Translations under genes and position numbers: made by a program | Notes under the pieces: generated by a model | Database searches by the model: none | The model's input: the letters and a program-made list of their open reading frames with translations, nothing else | What the model was told of the DNA's origin: nothing | Origin: Gymnorhina tibicen | Taxonomy: Eukaryota > Chordata > Aves > Passeriformes > Artamidae | Reading direction: 5' to 3' | DNA length: 64,000 nt | Assembly: GCA_013399875.1 (NCBI GenBank) | Contig: VXAZ01006384.1 | Span: forward strand, 27,306-91,305 | Part shown: piece after piece, positions 52,060 through 64,000 of the stretch | Numbering within the stretch: the stretch's first letter is position 1 | Layout: every line of letters starts with the position of its first letter

Positions 52060-53260
52060 CGTGATGGTAGCAGATGTCACCTTCCCCCCAGCCCAGGGGT
52101 GGAGAGCACGCTCCACGGGGAGGATGGGGAGATCCAGGCCCCGCTGGGCTCCCTGCTGCAAACCGGGACGCGGCCGCAGATCCCGGCAGCATCTCCCGAC
52201 GGAAGGGGCTGCTGCGACCGTCCTGCTACGACGGCGACCACTCGATCGCCGGATGCGAAATCCCGACATTCCCCCCCGCCCCCTCCCTTTCTCCTTTCCA
52301 CCACAGAAAAGGTGCGGGTGGAAAAAACCCAAAACCCTAAAAAATAAAAACCCGAAAAAATAAAAAACAGCAAACCAGTGCACTAGGGTATGCACGGGTC
52401 CACGCAGCATTATTCTACACACATCCCACCCACACCAAATAAAATAATGGAATGAATAAACGGAGGGAAAGCACGCAGTGCCCCGGCGGAGGCTGCGATG
52501 GAGGCGGTCATGGCCGCGCTGGCGCCGCTCCTCGCAGCCCGGGGCAGGTGCAGAGGTGCCCCGCCAGCTCGGAGATGCGCGCACGCCCACGCAGCCGGAC
52601 AGGGGCCGCCGCAGCGCCCGCACCCCTCTGCCGGCAGGAGCCGCCGGGCGGGACAGGGCCGGCATCCCGCGCCGGGCGCCCTNNNNNNNNNNNNNNNNNN
52701 NNNNNNNNNNNNNNNNNNNNNNNNNNNNNNNNNNNNNNNNNNNNNNNNNNNNNNNNNNNNNNNNNNNNNNNNNNNNNNNNNNNNNNNNNNNNNNNNNNNN
52801 NNNNNNNNNNNNNNNNNNNNNNNNNNNNNNNNNNNNNNNNNNNNNNNNNNNNNNNNNNNNNNNNNNNNNNNNNNNNNNNNNNNNNNNNNNNNNNNNNNNN
52901 NNNNNNNNNNNNNNNNNNNNNNNNNTGCCCCTGGGGGCTCCCGGCGCGGCGGAGCGCGGCCCTGCGGGCGGGACGGCCCCGGCCCCTCGCCGGTCACACG
53001 CCTGGCGCTCTTCGGAGCGGCTGCCGGTGCCTGGGCAGCTCGGAAGCGAGGGAGGCCCTGCAGGGCACCGACCTGGCCGTCTCGCCTTCCCTGGGCACGG
53101 GCCCCGCAGCCTTGGCTTGCCCCTGGAGGGAGGAGGCTCCCACCGGCGAGAAGGAGGGGTGAGGGTGGGTGTGCCAAGGCACCGTATCCGCATCGCAGCT
53201 GCCAGCCGGCCCTGGGCGTCCTCCACACCTGGGAGGAAACTGCAAAGACCGGGGTGCAGC
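52060..53260. promoter_or_regulatory. CpG island, candidate APBA1 promoter and first exon
   Basis: An abrupt change from AT-rich DNA to very GC- and CpG-rich sequence occurs on both sides of the assembly gap (52683-52925). It is the only such island in the window. It lies about 44 kb upstream of the first coding exon, in the direction expected for a non-coding first exon on the minus strand; mammalian APBA1 also has a long intron 1. No TATA box is evident. A weak minus-strand donor candidate, GGGAAG|GTGACA, sits with its GT at 52080-52079. Strand and exon limits are unresolved, and a divergent plus-strand transcript is equally possible. Long open frames across the island include the gap and are not evidence of coding. 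Confidence 0.65.
52683..52925. other. Assembly gap (243 N)
   Basis: A run of undetermined bases sits in the middle of the most GC-rich part of the window. This is a typical sequencing drop-out at avian CpG-island promoters, and any first exon may lie partly inside it. Confidence 0.99.
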
Positions 53261-54427
53261 ACACCTAACCAAATTGTGCACGCAGCCCACGGGGAGGCTC
53301 ACTGCCACGCTAGAAAGGGTTTACCAGTGCCTCTTTCCCAAAAGACTTACTCCCGTGTTCACACACACAAACAGAGCGTTGGACCTTAGCTTGCATCTAT
53401 AGCTCCTGCTCCCTGTGTTTAACTGCCTCAGTGATTCCACACATGCAAACAAAATCCTAAATTCCTCAAGACGGTGTCTTGCATTTATGGTATGTAAACA
53501 AAATAAAGTATCAGAAAAAATACACCTTTTTTTCCCCCCCACACCCAGACTGATATCGAATCAGCTTTTCATTTTAAAAGAGGCCAGGGGACTTTAAAAA
53601 GCCTAACAACTGATGCAAAATTGTAGTATCGGCAACCTAAATTGGTACATTTTGACAGTATTGTTAATTTTTCACTTCAGGGAACGTGATAAACATCTGT
53701 GAAGTGTTTGGGCAAACTCCACTGCAAACTATTGTAAGCAATCTACATATAAATGCTTCTAACTAATTACTATGATAACTTGGTGTTAGTTTGGATTTTT
53801 ATTCTGTTTTTCCCTTTCCGGTGGAAAGGGACATTTTGGTTCTTGGTACAGGGTAATACCTATTCCCCCGTTGCAATATAGTTCAGTCACTCTGTATTGC
53901 ACAGCTGCACCTTTAAAATGTCCAATGCCAAAATACCACAGTATTCTCTAAATGAAGACTTTGAAAATGAGAGCATGAAAAAATTTTTGAAAAGAATGAA
54001 GAAGTGAAGAAAACATAAGTGATTTATTCTTCAGACAACTACTACCAAAATCCATTCCTCTGCTTTTAACACATTGCAACACTGTATTTCTTCCCCTCCC
54101 ATGCTAATAGTTTATATTCATCACTGTTTTTCTATCCTGTCCTGGAGGAACCTTCCAACGTAACATTTGTAGCAAAAATAAATAAACCTGGAGGAGATGT
54201 CTGTTCCCTTCTTCTTTTCTATGTCCTGCATATATGGCCCTGGAATAGCCCCGGGTTACCACGACGTAAGGTGTATAGAACGGGTATGACAGATTTCCAA
54301 AACTATTGATTCTTGGAGACTTACATTAGATAAAATGTACACTTCACTTGCAATCAAGTTCCTTCCCCCTGTTCTTCCGCTCAAAATAGCGAAGCAGTTG
54401 GTCCTGAATGTGATCTAAATTTGCCCT

Positions 54428-54495
54428 TCTCTAAGAGGGAGGTTTGCCCAGGTGACCTCTAGGGGTCCCTCCCGGCCTACGTTTTTCTGTTACTT
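54428..54495 (+). repeat. Probable CR1 3' tail remnant
   Basis: The segment GCCCAGGTGACCTCTAGGGG followed by TCCCTCCCGGCCTACGTTTT matches the shape of the CR1 terminal region (AGGTGACCTCTAGAGGTCCCTTCCAACCTA...). The terminal octamers have decayed to TTTTTCTGTTACTTTC. This is a short, old fragment upstream of the CpG island. Confidence 0.5.
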
Positions 54496-54781
54496 TCTTA
54501 TCGTTTAAAAGATTAACAATAGCAGTCTCATTGACTGCTGAATTATATCCTAGAAAAGTTTCATGTCCTAAACGCATTCTTCTCCCAGAGCTCCACCTTA
54601 CCACACGTGTTTCACAGCTCATGATGACAGGTCTCCTAGTACATAAGCTGTCTGTGAACCTGAAGAGACAGACTTAGAATGCAACAGTATTAGTATTGCT
54701 AATGCTGCATTAGCATTGACCTTCAGGCTCTTACTTGTTTTCATGAGCATCATTATTTAGTCAAATTTCAATCCAGAAAAT

Positions 54782-54839
54782 TAAAAAACAGTAGGTAAAA
54801 CACCAAGACTTAAAAACCAGTAGGAAAAGCACCAAGACT
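54782..54839. repeat. 29-bp tandem duplication (two copies)
   Basis: Two adjacent 29-bp units (54782-54810 and 54811-54839) differ at three positions. Each ends CACCAAGACT. This is a simple duplication in the intergenic region. Confidence 0.8.
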
Positions 54840-55048
54840 AAGCTGTAACATTTATAAAGTCAAGTAGCGCTGCAGATGAATCAATACCGTCCGCTGGATA
54901 TTAAATAATAACCTTCTGAGAGTGACAGTTTTCTAAGCTGCTGTGGTTATGAGTGACAAATACGTATCAGCTAGCTTCTGGCATATTCAGACACTCTTGC
55001 TAGGTAAAAAATGCTATTTACACTGAACCAATCTTTTCATTGTATATT

Positions 55049-55068
55049 GGGGGGGGTTAGGGTGGGGG
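55049..55068 (+). repeat. G-rich tract, G-quadruplex candidate
   Basis: G8-TTA-GGG-T-GGGGG on the plus strand gives four G3 tracts with short loops. The TTAGGG word is coincidental; there is no telomeric array. Confidence 0.55.
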
Positions 55069-58000
55069 TGTTGCTATGTATATACCCATTAGCCAAGGTA
55101 AAAGCTTTGGCCCTGACAGTTCAGACACTTTTTTCCTACATTAATCTACCAATCTAGTCAGTTTCTCTGTGTTTTCAGGAACTGGACATTGCAATGATCT
55201 TAGGTGTGTGTGACTTATTTTCAGGCTTGGTCAAATGCAAAACAGCTCTCACAGGCTGAAAAGACCAGCACAAGCTTGACATTTTTAAGGTCAGATAGCT
55301 CAAGATCCAGGAGGGACAGAAATGAGTGCTTTCTGCTGTCTGAAAGCTTGGGACTACAGCTTTCATATCTCAAAAAGCATTAATCACTGACTCTAGTGGT
55401 GTGAGCATTACCTGTTGCTAGAACAGTGTAGGCTGTTTCAGGGGTGCTTGCTGGTACTGAAATAGGTGGGTTTCAGAAATCAAAATGTTTTCACATTCTG
55501 GTACTGGACCAATGAACTAAAGGAAGGCAGTTTAATGAATAGTATCTTCCAGACTCAACCATCTTATCTTCTTTACTAGCTTCTTGGTCTGAAATAGCTA
55601 AGTCAGTAGCACGGAATCAGATCTATGGTTTTCAAGCATAAAAGTTGAAAGCTTTAGTTAGTGGGGAACTAACATTAGTCACTATATGATAGATGGCAAC
55701 AACAAATGGGATGCAAAGTGAATTTGAAGGAAGATATTTATTTCATGCACTAACATCTTTTGCTCTTGCAAAGTAAGATTGCTGGGTCAGGTTGAAGAAT
55801 GACTGTCATTTGGAGAGGTGGAAAGAGTGGGCAGTGCACATGACTGAAAGGTGTCATTAGACGGGTAGGTGAGAAATGTTCCAGCACTAGTACTTGAACC
55901 AAGTTAAGGTGCAAGGCAGCCTTGTGGCTTTTGCCAGAGAAATGGGATCTTTGATTACCTTGCTGAGGAAATTTCAGCCTTGCTCGAACTACACATGTAA
56001 GTATGTTCACATATAACCATTCTGCCTTCCAAGGAGTAAAACAGTAGAAAGTAAATCCTAGATCTACATATTTGTCAGTCTTAGGAGAGTTGTGGGAACA
56101 TAAGCAGATTTAAATTGTTGACAGCACAGTTCCTTTAAATAGTCTGCTAGGTGTACTGTAAAGATGTAGCAAACTCCTATGATTACAGGCAATCTCTTAA
56201 TTTTTCTTCAGTTTAATTTTAGATGAAGGTAGTCTGATATTTTAAGACATATCTTGAGATATTTTTTTTTGTTGCCATGGTTTTACTACGTATCACCATT
56301 AGAATAAATTGAAGTATGTTAACAGAGTGAAGGAAGTGCTTTTTTTTTTTGTATTAACTTTTATTAAAATGGAGCCTGGATTTATTTATAGTTTTATTTC
56401 TTTATATTGATCTGTACTAAAAATCATGCTTCATAGATACTTACTGCAAATCAAGGTGACACTAACTGTAAACTGTTTGTGGTTTAATTGTTACTATGTA
56501 ACTAATGGTGTGAAAAGGGAAATGATGTTTGAAATCAGAAACTGTAATGTTAAGAGACCTTCCTGAGCAATGGCTGCTGCGAAAACAGAAATTAGTTTCA
56601 GTAGCAGCTTTTAAAATGAATTGTGGGAGGCAGGAGTATAAACAGTTAAACTGTGAAATTTTTTTTCTGTATGGAATATGTTCACACAAAAGTTATAATA
56701 GTACAACTGTATACTGTGGCTCATATGTGGTATATCACAAAAATGCCATGGATTCTTTGCTGCAGTTACAACATTGCAGTATTAGTAAATATTATGCCTA
56801 CTACTCATTAAGCAAATACTTTCCAGCTGCTGGTTTTGTGGAAATTAGAAACTGCAGTCACAAAATACACATATATACGTGCATATATATACTTGTACTG
56901 TTGAGAAACATACGAGTACAAAGATCACTCAAAGTGCCATAAAAAATTTCCAGGCAGACTGAATTTCTCTCCCTTGAGTGCATAACCAATGTCCTATGGA
57001 GGCCAAGAGCCAGACCGGAGAGCCATGTCCCTGATGACTCCTCATCAGGATTCACATATGACAATGCATTAACCAATTTGCATGTTGCTAAATAGATGCA
57101 CACTGAGTGTTCCTTGTCTTTTGGGTCCCTAGCAGGACCTGCGGTGCACTGTGCAGTGCAGAAAGGGAAACTGTCTGCTTTAGTAGAACTAACGAGCCCT
57201 TTCACAATACAGGACACGGCTTAAATTCTCCAGAACAGAAGTCACAGCAGTCAGGTGCTAAACACAAAAGCACAGCTAAATCCTGTCCTACTCCTACAGA
57301 TTTGTCAAAACAAACCAACAAATCACTCCTGTTTTGTGCCACGCCATGCTGCTTAGCTTATTTAACAGTATGTTAATATTAATTAATGTATCATATTCAA
57401 ACACAGTCATCTTCCTGGCCCGAGTGGAGACATAGTCCTTATTCTTCCTATCAAACCTTTAGCACCACAAAACAAAACCCCCCAACAAATATATTCACTG
57501 ATACAGAAAATAAAAAAATGGAGCATAAAAAGAAGCATGATAATACCTTGCAAACTGGTTACCATACAGACAGATGTAGGAAGGCTCATTGACATAGCCA
57601 GACTCCCAGAAGCCATAAAGTAGCTTTTATCCTTCACAAAAGGCATGTGTCAGCTTTGAGGTTTCCAGACAAGCAGGTTCATCTGCCCGTTCTGTGCAGT
57701 GGTTAAGCAGGTCTCTTGGGCTGTGTGGTTATTTTCCTCTGGGGTAGTGAGCCCGTATTACTTTCTGTGTACATTCAGTAGGTTTTTCATCCCCTCCTTT
57801 GCCCTCTGTGTTTTAAGAAAGATATGCTTTGTATTCCTGCTTCCCTTATGGAAACCCCTAATCAGAGAGGAATGGAGGTACGCATCTTCCCTTCTCTCCC
57901 CTCAATGTCCAGAGTCATCAACAGGTTGTTCCAGTGCTACTTTCCACTACGTCCCACAGGCAGTCTGACAGTTTAACTCATAAGCTGGTAAGTTTGCAGT

Positions 58001-59431
58001 GGTTAGTTCTGCTAGCAGGGATAGCTAAGAATTGACATTTCCCCTGTTCATTTTCATGTTCCTAATTATAACTCAGCGCAGCCAGCTTTGACCTGCATTT
58101 AAGGTCAAACAAGCATAGGGTCAAACAAAGATAGAGTCTGCATCCCTATCTTTAAGCCAGTGGCACCCACTTCATTAATGCATGTTCTCTTCATCAGTTG
58201 AAGACCTACTGTTGACCAAGACAACCCAAAGTCCTTCTAATCAGAAAGGGAATTTATCTCTTTATATTCCATGCTTTTCCATTTCCATCCTCATTATACT
58301 CAGAAACTACTCAGCTCTGCCACTCTCATCCCCAGTTACTCAGTTCAAGCAGCAGTTGCAGTTTTCCCTCTGTTTTTGTAGTTGCACTATCTTACAAGGA
58401 AAACTGCAACTACCGCTCAAATCTCATAGGCAGCTGGAAGTGAATTTTAATTTCTGTATTAATTCAATTCAAGCACTACCTAACTGAATAGCCTGTGTTT
58501 CATGGGACTGTAGGAACCAATAAATCTATTCATTTGAGGACTTTTGGAAAGCTTTTACATTTCCAGTCAAACTGAAAAGACTTCAGAAAATAAAGAATAA
58601 AGCTGATAAAAAAACCTACACTGAAGCAAGATTTTCAGCCTTCCTGGAAACAGACAAACCTGTTTGTGCAAGGGCATGTAAAGGGAGAGTCTCTACTCCC
58701 TTATGGGTACCTGGTCAAGGACCTTTCCAGTACCAAAGGGTGTAACAGGTAAACGGGGAGCAACAAACAACAGCACAGAGAGACACAAACCCAAGAGGTG
58801 AACTAACAGAGGCAAAGACAAAAAACAAACCTAAATGATGGGTTAATAAAAAACCACAGGCAAATTGGAAGAGTTGCAACAGATGAGGATGAAAACCTGA
58901 GGGTCTAAGGTGTCCAAGGAGATTGGAGTAGCTATGTAGGTGTGTGAAGGATGTGCAGGAGAGGGGATGGGAAGGTAATGGACAGTGGTAGACAGCAAGG
59001 AGTACAAAAGGGGCCAGTTACTAATAAAAGACAGCACCTTGTAAAGACAGCAGTTATGCACAGAGAGGAAGGTTCCTCTTCCCATTTTCCTACACAAAAG
59101 CCATATTGTCCCTCAGTAGTGAAGACACCCCAATGAGGAAAGAAATTAAGATCAACAGATTATCAGTAGCTACTAAATTTTCATGGCTTCACCAACTTGT
59201 TTGAAGTGCTGATAAATCTCCCTGACTTAAAGCAGTCACAGCTTTAAACAGCTAAAGATACATACACAGACATGCTAACCTGAAGTGACATGACAGAACT
59301 GGAATATCTTTTAGTCTTATTTTGCTTCATGCCTGTGTTTAAAGATGTAAGCTTTTAGAGCGGATAATGATAACGCCCAGACTGATCTTTCTCTTCCTAT
59401 CTTCTGTTTTGACTCCACTTGGTAATCACTA

Positions 59432-59484
59432 ATTGCCATGGAAACCACTACGCGCACCTGCACTTACGTCACTTTTCCCAATCA
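59432..59484 (+). promoter_or_regulatory. RFX-like X-box, CRE and CCAAT motif cluster
   Basis: In about 50 bp the plus strand carries ATTGCCATGGAAAC (59432-59445, 12 of 14 matches to the palindromic RFX site), an E-box-type CACCTG, TTACGTCA (59464-59471, a CRE-like site) and CCAATCAG (59477-59484, NF-Y site). Several CpGs cluster here in otherwise AT-rich DNA. The three factors are known to cooperate at some promoters, but the spacing and Y-box orientation differ from the MHC class II module. Function is inferred from motifs only. Confidence 0.3.
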
Positions 59485-59631
59485 GACAGAGGTGTCAGGG
59501 AGATTAATACTTCTGTTTAAACAAGCAACCTTATATGGGGAAAGAAAGAAAGACCTTTGAAACTCCACAGGTTCCGCAGCTAAAAATCTTTGTCAGCCTC
59601 ATCTTTCGAGCTATAAGATACCAGTACTTCA

Positions 59632-59661
59632 GAAAAAAAAAAAAAAAAAAAAAATACTGGN
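59632..59661. repeat. Poly-A run with ambiguous base
   Basis: A run of more than twenty A is followed by TACTGG and a single N at 59661, marking local sequence uncertainty around the homopolymer. No retroposed gene body is visible beside it. Confidence 0.8.
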
Positions 59662-62562
59662 TGTCAGAGAATATATTCAAGATTTAAAAAACCCCTCACA
59701 TTAAATAGAAAACTTCCCACTTCCCTTGTGAACACTCCATTTCAGAATCTAAAAAACACTTGCCCTCCAAAGGCTGTCATCTTCCCCTAGGAACTGCTTT
59801 TGTAGCTTGTCAACATCTGCATGTCAGACATAGCTAATGCAGGTAATACCAAGACTCAGACAAAAAACTAAGCTGGTTCTGTTGTGCTTTTTTCCATGCG
59901 GTGCCCTACAAACTTACCACCTCTCTACTGATACTTCTTAACATTTCCACTTCTTTTCTCTTTTTACCTCTTTACCAGACACTGCAGGAAAGTAATTCTC
60001 CAAGTGCTTCAAATGTTTGGTTACAAAGGAAGTGGTGAATCCATGGTTTGATTTCAGAGGTGTAGAACCCCAAACAGACTACAGAGTTAACTGCCAGACA
60101 CTCCGCACTTCTGGAAAAACAGACAATGCCACCATCACCTTCTGGCATCCAGCAAAGGAGTTCTAAAGGGGTAGTTCTAAAGGAGTATTAAGTAGCTCTG
60201 GAAGATTTATATTTACTGGAACTAGAAAACAGTGGAAGACTTGAAGCCCTGTGTCAGAGAACAAATAATTATTACAAAGTGCGAGCAGAAGAGAATGACC
60301 ATGCAGACATATTTTTCAGTTCTTTGCCTCTATATCTGAAAAAAGATACCAAGATGACAAGGCAATCCTAGGAACATTTAAATAAATTTGAGAAATACTG
60401 GACCTACAATTCCAGTCACACTCTATAATATACACATAATACAAAACTCTAACCTTAAGCAGTCTTTACATATGCCATTACATTGTAATATCCCAGTGCC
60501 ACTGCTTAGTAAAATAAAAACCCAACCCCAACCAAACAGTCTGATAGTTCAATGTTCTTTCATATTAGTATGTATTAATTTAATACATTATTTAAATGAA
60601 CCTCAGAATTATTTGGATTACATTCTGGAATGAAAACTCTTCATAGAGCTACTAATTGCCCTGATACAGAAGGATTGGAAGCAAATTTATTGGAACATTC
60701 ACTCAAGTAAATCAAAGAGATCTAAACATCTAAGTCAGTTTTGACAAAAAACTAACTTTTCATAAATGAAATCACAGAACTGTACATGAATTAGAATACT
60801 ATTTGAAGAGGTTAACTGCAGATTGACACCATGGATCCAGTTGTTAATGCATATGTATTTGCATAATTAAAAATTTACAAAAATAATGAGCATACCTCAA
60901 GCATCTTGTTATCCAGTTCAGATCAGGGGTCAGATTAGGGAAGATTCTTCTTCAGGTATACTCATAAAATTTATACAGCAAGATTTATGTTCTAAAGGCA
61001 GTCAACTGGAACTAAAGTACCATGTATAGTAGTACTTCTACGTTACATCCATCTTTAATATGAATCAAAGAAGATATATTTTTTTAGCACAAGAGGTCAA
61101 TTACCTGCTTTTAATATCTGTGAAATGTTTTCCCTTCAATTTTAACACCACAGAAATTGTAAGGAACCTGGAAAGACTGGCACAAGCTCTTCTGGTTGAT
61201 TCCAGATTTTAAAAAAGGTAAGCATGTCACAGAACACCATGCTGTAACTCTAAAAAGTTACAGAAACATAAGCAGCAATCAACTGTCCATGCTCTGCAAC
61301 TCTAGACAGTATAGCCAGCTGTCTCTTGCCAGAAAAAAATATCTTATAAAGAACAACTAACTGCTGTTCATCTCCATCCTTTTAGAAACTAAGCTTGAAC
61401 AAACCTAGGAAAGCATCTGAAAAAGGCATGTCAGTGTTTAAAAGAACCAAAAGTCTGCTATCATCACCTAATTCACAAGAGAAGATGAAGCTCCTGTCAA
61501 AGGAAGTGTATCACCGGAAAGAGAGCAGCAATAATTAGGAGGGGTGTCTGCTGCACAAACAACAAAAATGGAGTTCAGTGTTGTCAGAAAACAGACGTTT
61601 TTTAGGAGAAGAAAAGTTTATTTATAAACTGCCAACATTTAACAAAAACAGTATCACACTATTTTCCATTTCCTACAGGAATACAATAAGTTACAGAGGT
61701 GCTTAGTCCATTTTGTCACTAATACATATAAAAACAAGTCTGCTGATAAATAAGTGAAAAAAATCTGTTTACCAACCACCACCACTAAAATCGTACCTGT
61801 AAATTCTGGAAGACATCTGCATAGAATAGTTAGAATTGTAAGGGTGCTCTTTTTTATTTTGTAGATCATTTTGTACTACTAGGATATGCAAAAACTTAAT
61901 TAACATGCAATACAAAATACTGGAGATAAACAAGGTAAAACTCAGTGTGCACAACTGGAAAACAGTGCTAAGATGCCCTTCTATGTTTCTAACTAGACAT
62001 CAGGAAAATGCATCTTTTATATGGTGGAATTTCAAATTCCCTTCACAGAAAACTAGATTTATAACCATGAAAATCTCTACTTGGCCAAGCTCCACTGAAG
62101 AAGGACTAAAAGTGTGGTGGAGGTTACCTAGTACTAGATAACAACAAATAATTGTAGAATATCTCAAATCAACATTATTTAGATGCATTTTACAAAGTAG
62201 ATTAGTTGTTAGCTAGTGATAAGTGTTTGTGAGATGGAAGGGTGACAAACGTGCAGTTTATTGTTGATCATAAATGTAGACAGCACACCTGGAGAACAGC
62301 AACACTCAGGCCATCCACTTTTTATTAAGACATTCCCATTCAATATTCCATCAGTTATCACATGGCACTTAAAACCTCACCAGTCATCTCGAAATATCTT
62401 GCATGAACCTTGAGCACTGGTATCTGCTTGCTATTGATATGCAATACTTCCAAAACTGAAGTGTTATCTTCGTTTGCACACAGGTATATTGTATGGAACT
62501 TCTTGCCACTAGATAAGATGAAAAATCATGGACGCAGGGGAGAGAATGGGGGGTATTGAGCT

Positions 62563-62634
62563 GGGGAGGGAGGTGGGGAAAAGAGGGAGAGAGGAGAGTG
62601 GAGAATAGGGGGGGAAAAAAGAGGGGAAAAGGAA
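62563..62634 (+). repeat. Polypurine tract
   Basis: About 72 nt contain only G and A apart from three T. It is rich in GGGGA and GAGAG words, with looser G-rich sequence from 62535. Such tracts can adopt triplex DNA and are common as avian low-complexity sequence. Confidence 0.7.
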
Positions 62635-63983
62635 GCTTTCTTAGCTAGTGATACCCTGTAGTACCCTTAATTTTTCTCTAGCTGCCCTTTTAAACCTCTA
62701 ACATTCCATAACCATTCCATAACATTCCACTACACTGACTGGGATTTTTTATTGAAGCCATAAATACGACCATTTGTGAAAGACAAACAAGTCCCTTACA
62801 ATTCATCACACCAAATACGTCATGGCTATCAGGCAGAGGCTGATACTCTCTCCATAGCCTGATCTTACATCAATGAAGTTGATGGGAATTTTGAAACTCA
62901 TTTCAACAGATGTAAAAATAAAGCATTCAGATCGCAAACAAATAACCAGATCCTGCAAATTACTTCCACACAAGGACCCTGGTGGGTTTATGACTGGCTC
63001 CTTTCTGATTTAATGAACACCCAAATTAAGTAAGCCAAGATTGCTCATATTGACTATGGGCTTCCTTACATATTCTTTCTACCTAGCAGCTAGTAAGAGA
63101 AAATGAAAGAAAAGAAAGCAAAAAGTATATGAGACAAGCTTTTTTAAGCTTTGCATTTAGGATGATGAGCAATACTTTCAGTAACGCCCTGTGATTTCAG
63201 GTGCTCATTTTAGAACACTTGGAATGAATAACATTGTCTGAGAGGAAATAGGAAAGGTGCTAGCATTTGCCAATAAAATAGATTCCTTTAAGGAAAGCTC
63301 TCAAATCCAATAGTTCAAAATCAGAAGACATTCAAAATTAAGAGTAATTCTGAAAATATTTTAATGTGATTTATTTTTACAAAAAGAACATGAGAAAAAT
63401 ACTGAAAATAAAGTACCAAAAAGACTGCTTGTTGTTTGTATTTAAATACCAATTTAAGTCACTAGTTTGTGTTTGACATACTTTACTCAGTCTCCTGTGA
63501 TGCTAAAGCACTCATCCAAAACATGCCTGTCCATTTCCTTTCTGGAGGACTCATGAAAAGTATCCCCTAGGTATTGACTGAGCACCCCCAAACTCTCCCA
63601 GCTTGTAAGACCTTATAAACTCTTTCACAGTCTCAAATACTCTCTACAAGCACTTGGAATAAACGCCCCCACTAATGATTTGGTTGGTGTGTGCAGGCAT
63701 TTGCCCAAGTATCATGAAAATCAGGCAGATTAAGACAGAGAGGGGAAGCAATAGATCTCACTGCTTTCAGCAAACAACCTGGCACTAACCCTGCGAGACT
63801 CTGGCTCAGGACAGGTCATCCATGGAAGAGTCTGTTAGCAGATAGCCAAATGTGGGTGATTTTTGCAGCGTTCACAGGACATAAATACAGTTCCACCATC
63901 CATCCATTCACACATACATGCACACTTATTATGGGAAAATAAATATAGGTAATTTATTCACAGATAAGCTCTTTACTGATTAC

Positions 63984-64000
63984 AAAAAAAAAAAAAAAAA
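63984..64000. repeat. Poly-A run at window edge
   Basis: Seventeen A run to the last base. It is cut by the window, so its length and any attached element are unknown. Confidence 0.7.

Larger units (their letters stand above)
8636..52060 (-). other. Putative APBA1 intron 1
   Basis: This is a gene-free, AT-rich stretch between the exon 2 acceptor and the CpG island. No spliced coding exon with recognisable homology was found on either strand; open frames here are short and lack protein-like composition. It holds three delimited solo LTRs, three weaker LTR-like segments, CR1 fragments at 13401-14010, 31981-32245 and about 47140-47200, short hairpins and simple repeats, listed separately. I see nothing nameable in 9305-10789, 11511-13400, 14011-16855, 17515-23489, 27061-31980, 32331-37883, 38304-40559, 40891-47139 and 47201-52060, apart from the AT-rich block and small repeats listed. 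That this is one intron depends on the CpG island being the APBA1 promoter. Confidence 0.55.
53261..64000. other. Probable intergenic region upstream of APBA1
   Basis: This is AT-rich DNA with no exon I can recognise. By conserved mammalian synteny the next gene upstream should be PTAR1, transcribed in the same direction. I looked for its C-terminal coding sequence on the minus strand and did not find it; a long PTAR1 3' UTR near the right edge cannot be excluded. Small features are listed separately: a CR1 tail, a 29-bp tandem duplication, a G-rich tract, a motif cluster at 59432-59484 and a purine tract at 62563-62634. Confidence 0.5.

Noticed and set aside
51931..53262. Long open frames on both strands across the CpG island
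   Set aside because: They run through 243 undetermined bases and through GC-rich DNA poor in stop codons; no recognised domain appears on either side.
53261..64000. PTAR1 exons expected by synteny
   Set aside because: No matching C-terminal coding sequence was found on the minus strand; the gene probably begins beyond the window.

Overview
The window is ordinary nuclear DNA of a vertebrate, almost certainly a bird. It has long AT-rich introns, one GC-rich CpG island interrupted by an assembly gap, several CR1 LINE tails (the dominant avian retroposon), solo endogenous-retrovirus LTRs, and no Alu-, B1- or L1-like sequence. The LTR types look passerine to me, but this is recognition from memory and not a search. 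No prokaryotic, phage or CRISPR feature is present.

I can support only one protein-coding gene: APBA1 (Mint1/X11-alpha), on the minus strand. Its first coding exon lies at 7430-8635, with the start codon at 8581-8579, a strong acceptor above it and a GTGAGT donor below it. It encodes the 384-residue N-terminus with the Munc18-binding and CASK-binding regions. The PTB and PDZ exons lie beyond base 1, so 1-7429 is the 5' part of intron 2. Bases 8636 to about 52,060 read as intron 1. The CpG island at about 52,060-53,260 is the best candidate for the APBA1 promoter and non-coding first exon, but that link is inference. Bases 53,260-64,000 hold no recognisable exon and are probably upstream intergenic DNA.

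Repeats: CR1 fragments lie at 519-645 (-), 3355-3766 (+), 13401-14010 (-), 31981-32245 (-), and probably at 47140-47200 (+) and 54428-54495 (+). Three solo LTRs can be delimited to the base: 8778-9300, 16856-17278 and 37884-38299. The second and third are members of one family. Three further LTR-like stretches (about 10.79-11.51 kb, 23.49-23.92 kb and 26.70-27.06 kb) are less certain. Every LTR with a readable polarity runs plus, antisense to APBA1.

I found no new gene system. The points most worth a second look are the solo LTR 142 nt from the coding-exon acceptor, a four-codon uORF just upstream of the APBA1 start, a perfect 15-bp-stem hairpin at 17467-17514, and an RFX/CRE/CCAAT motif cluster at 59432-59484.
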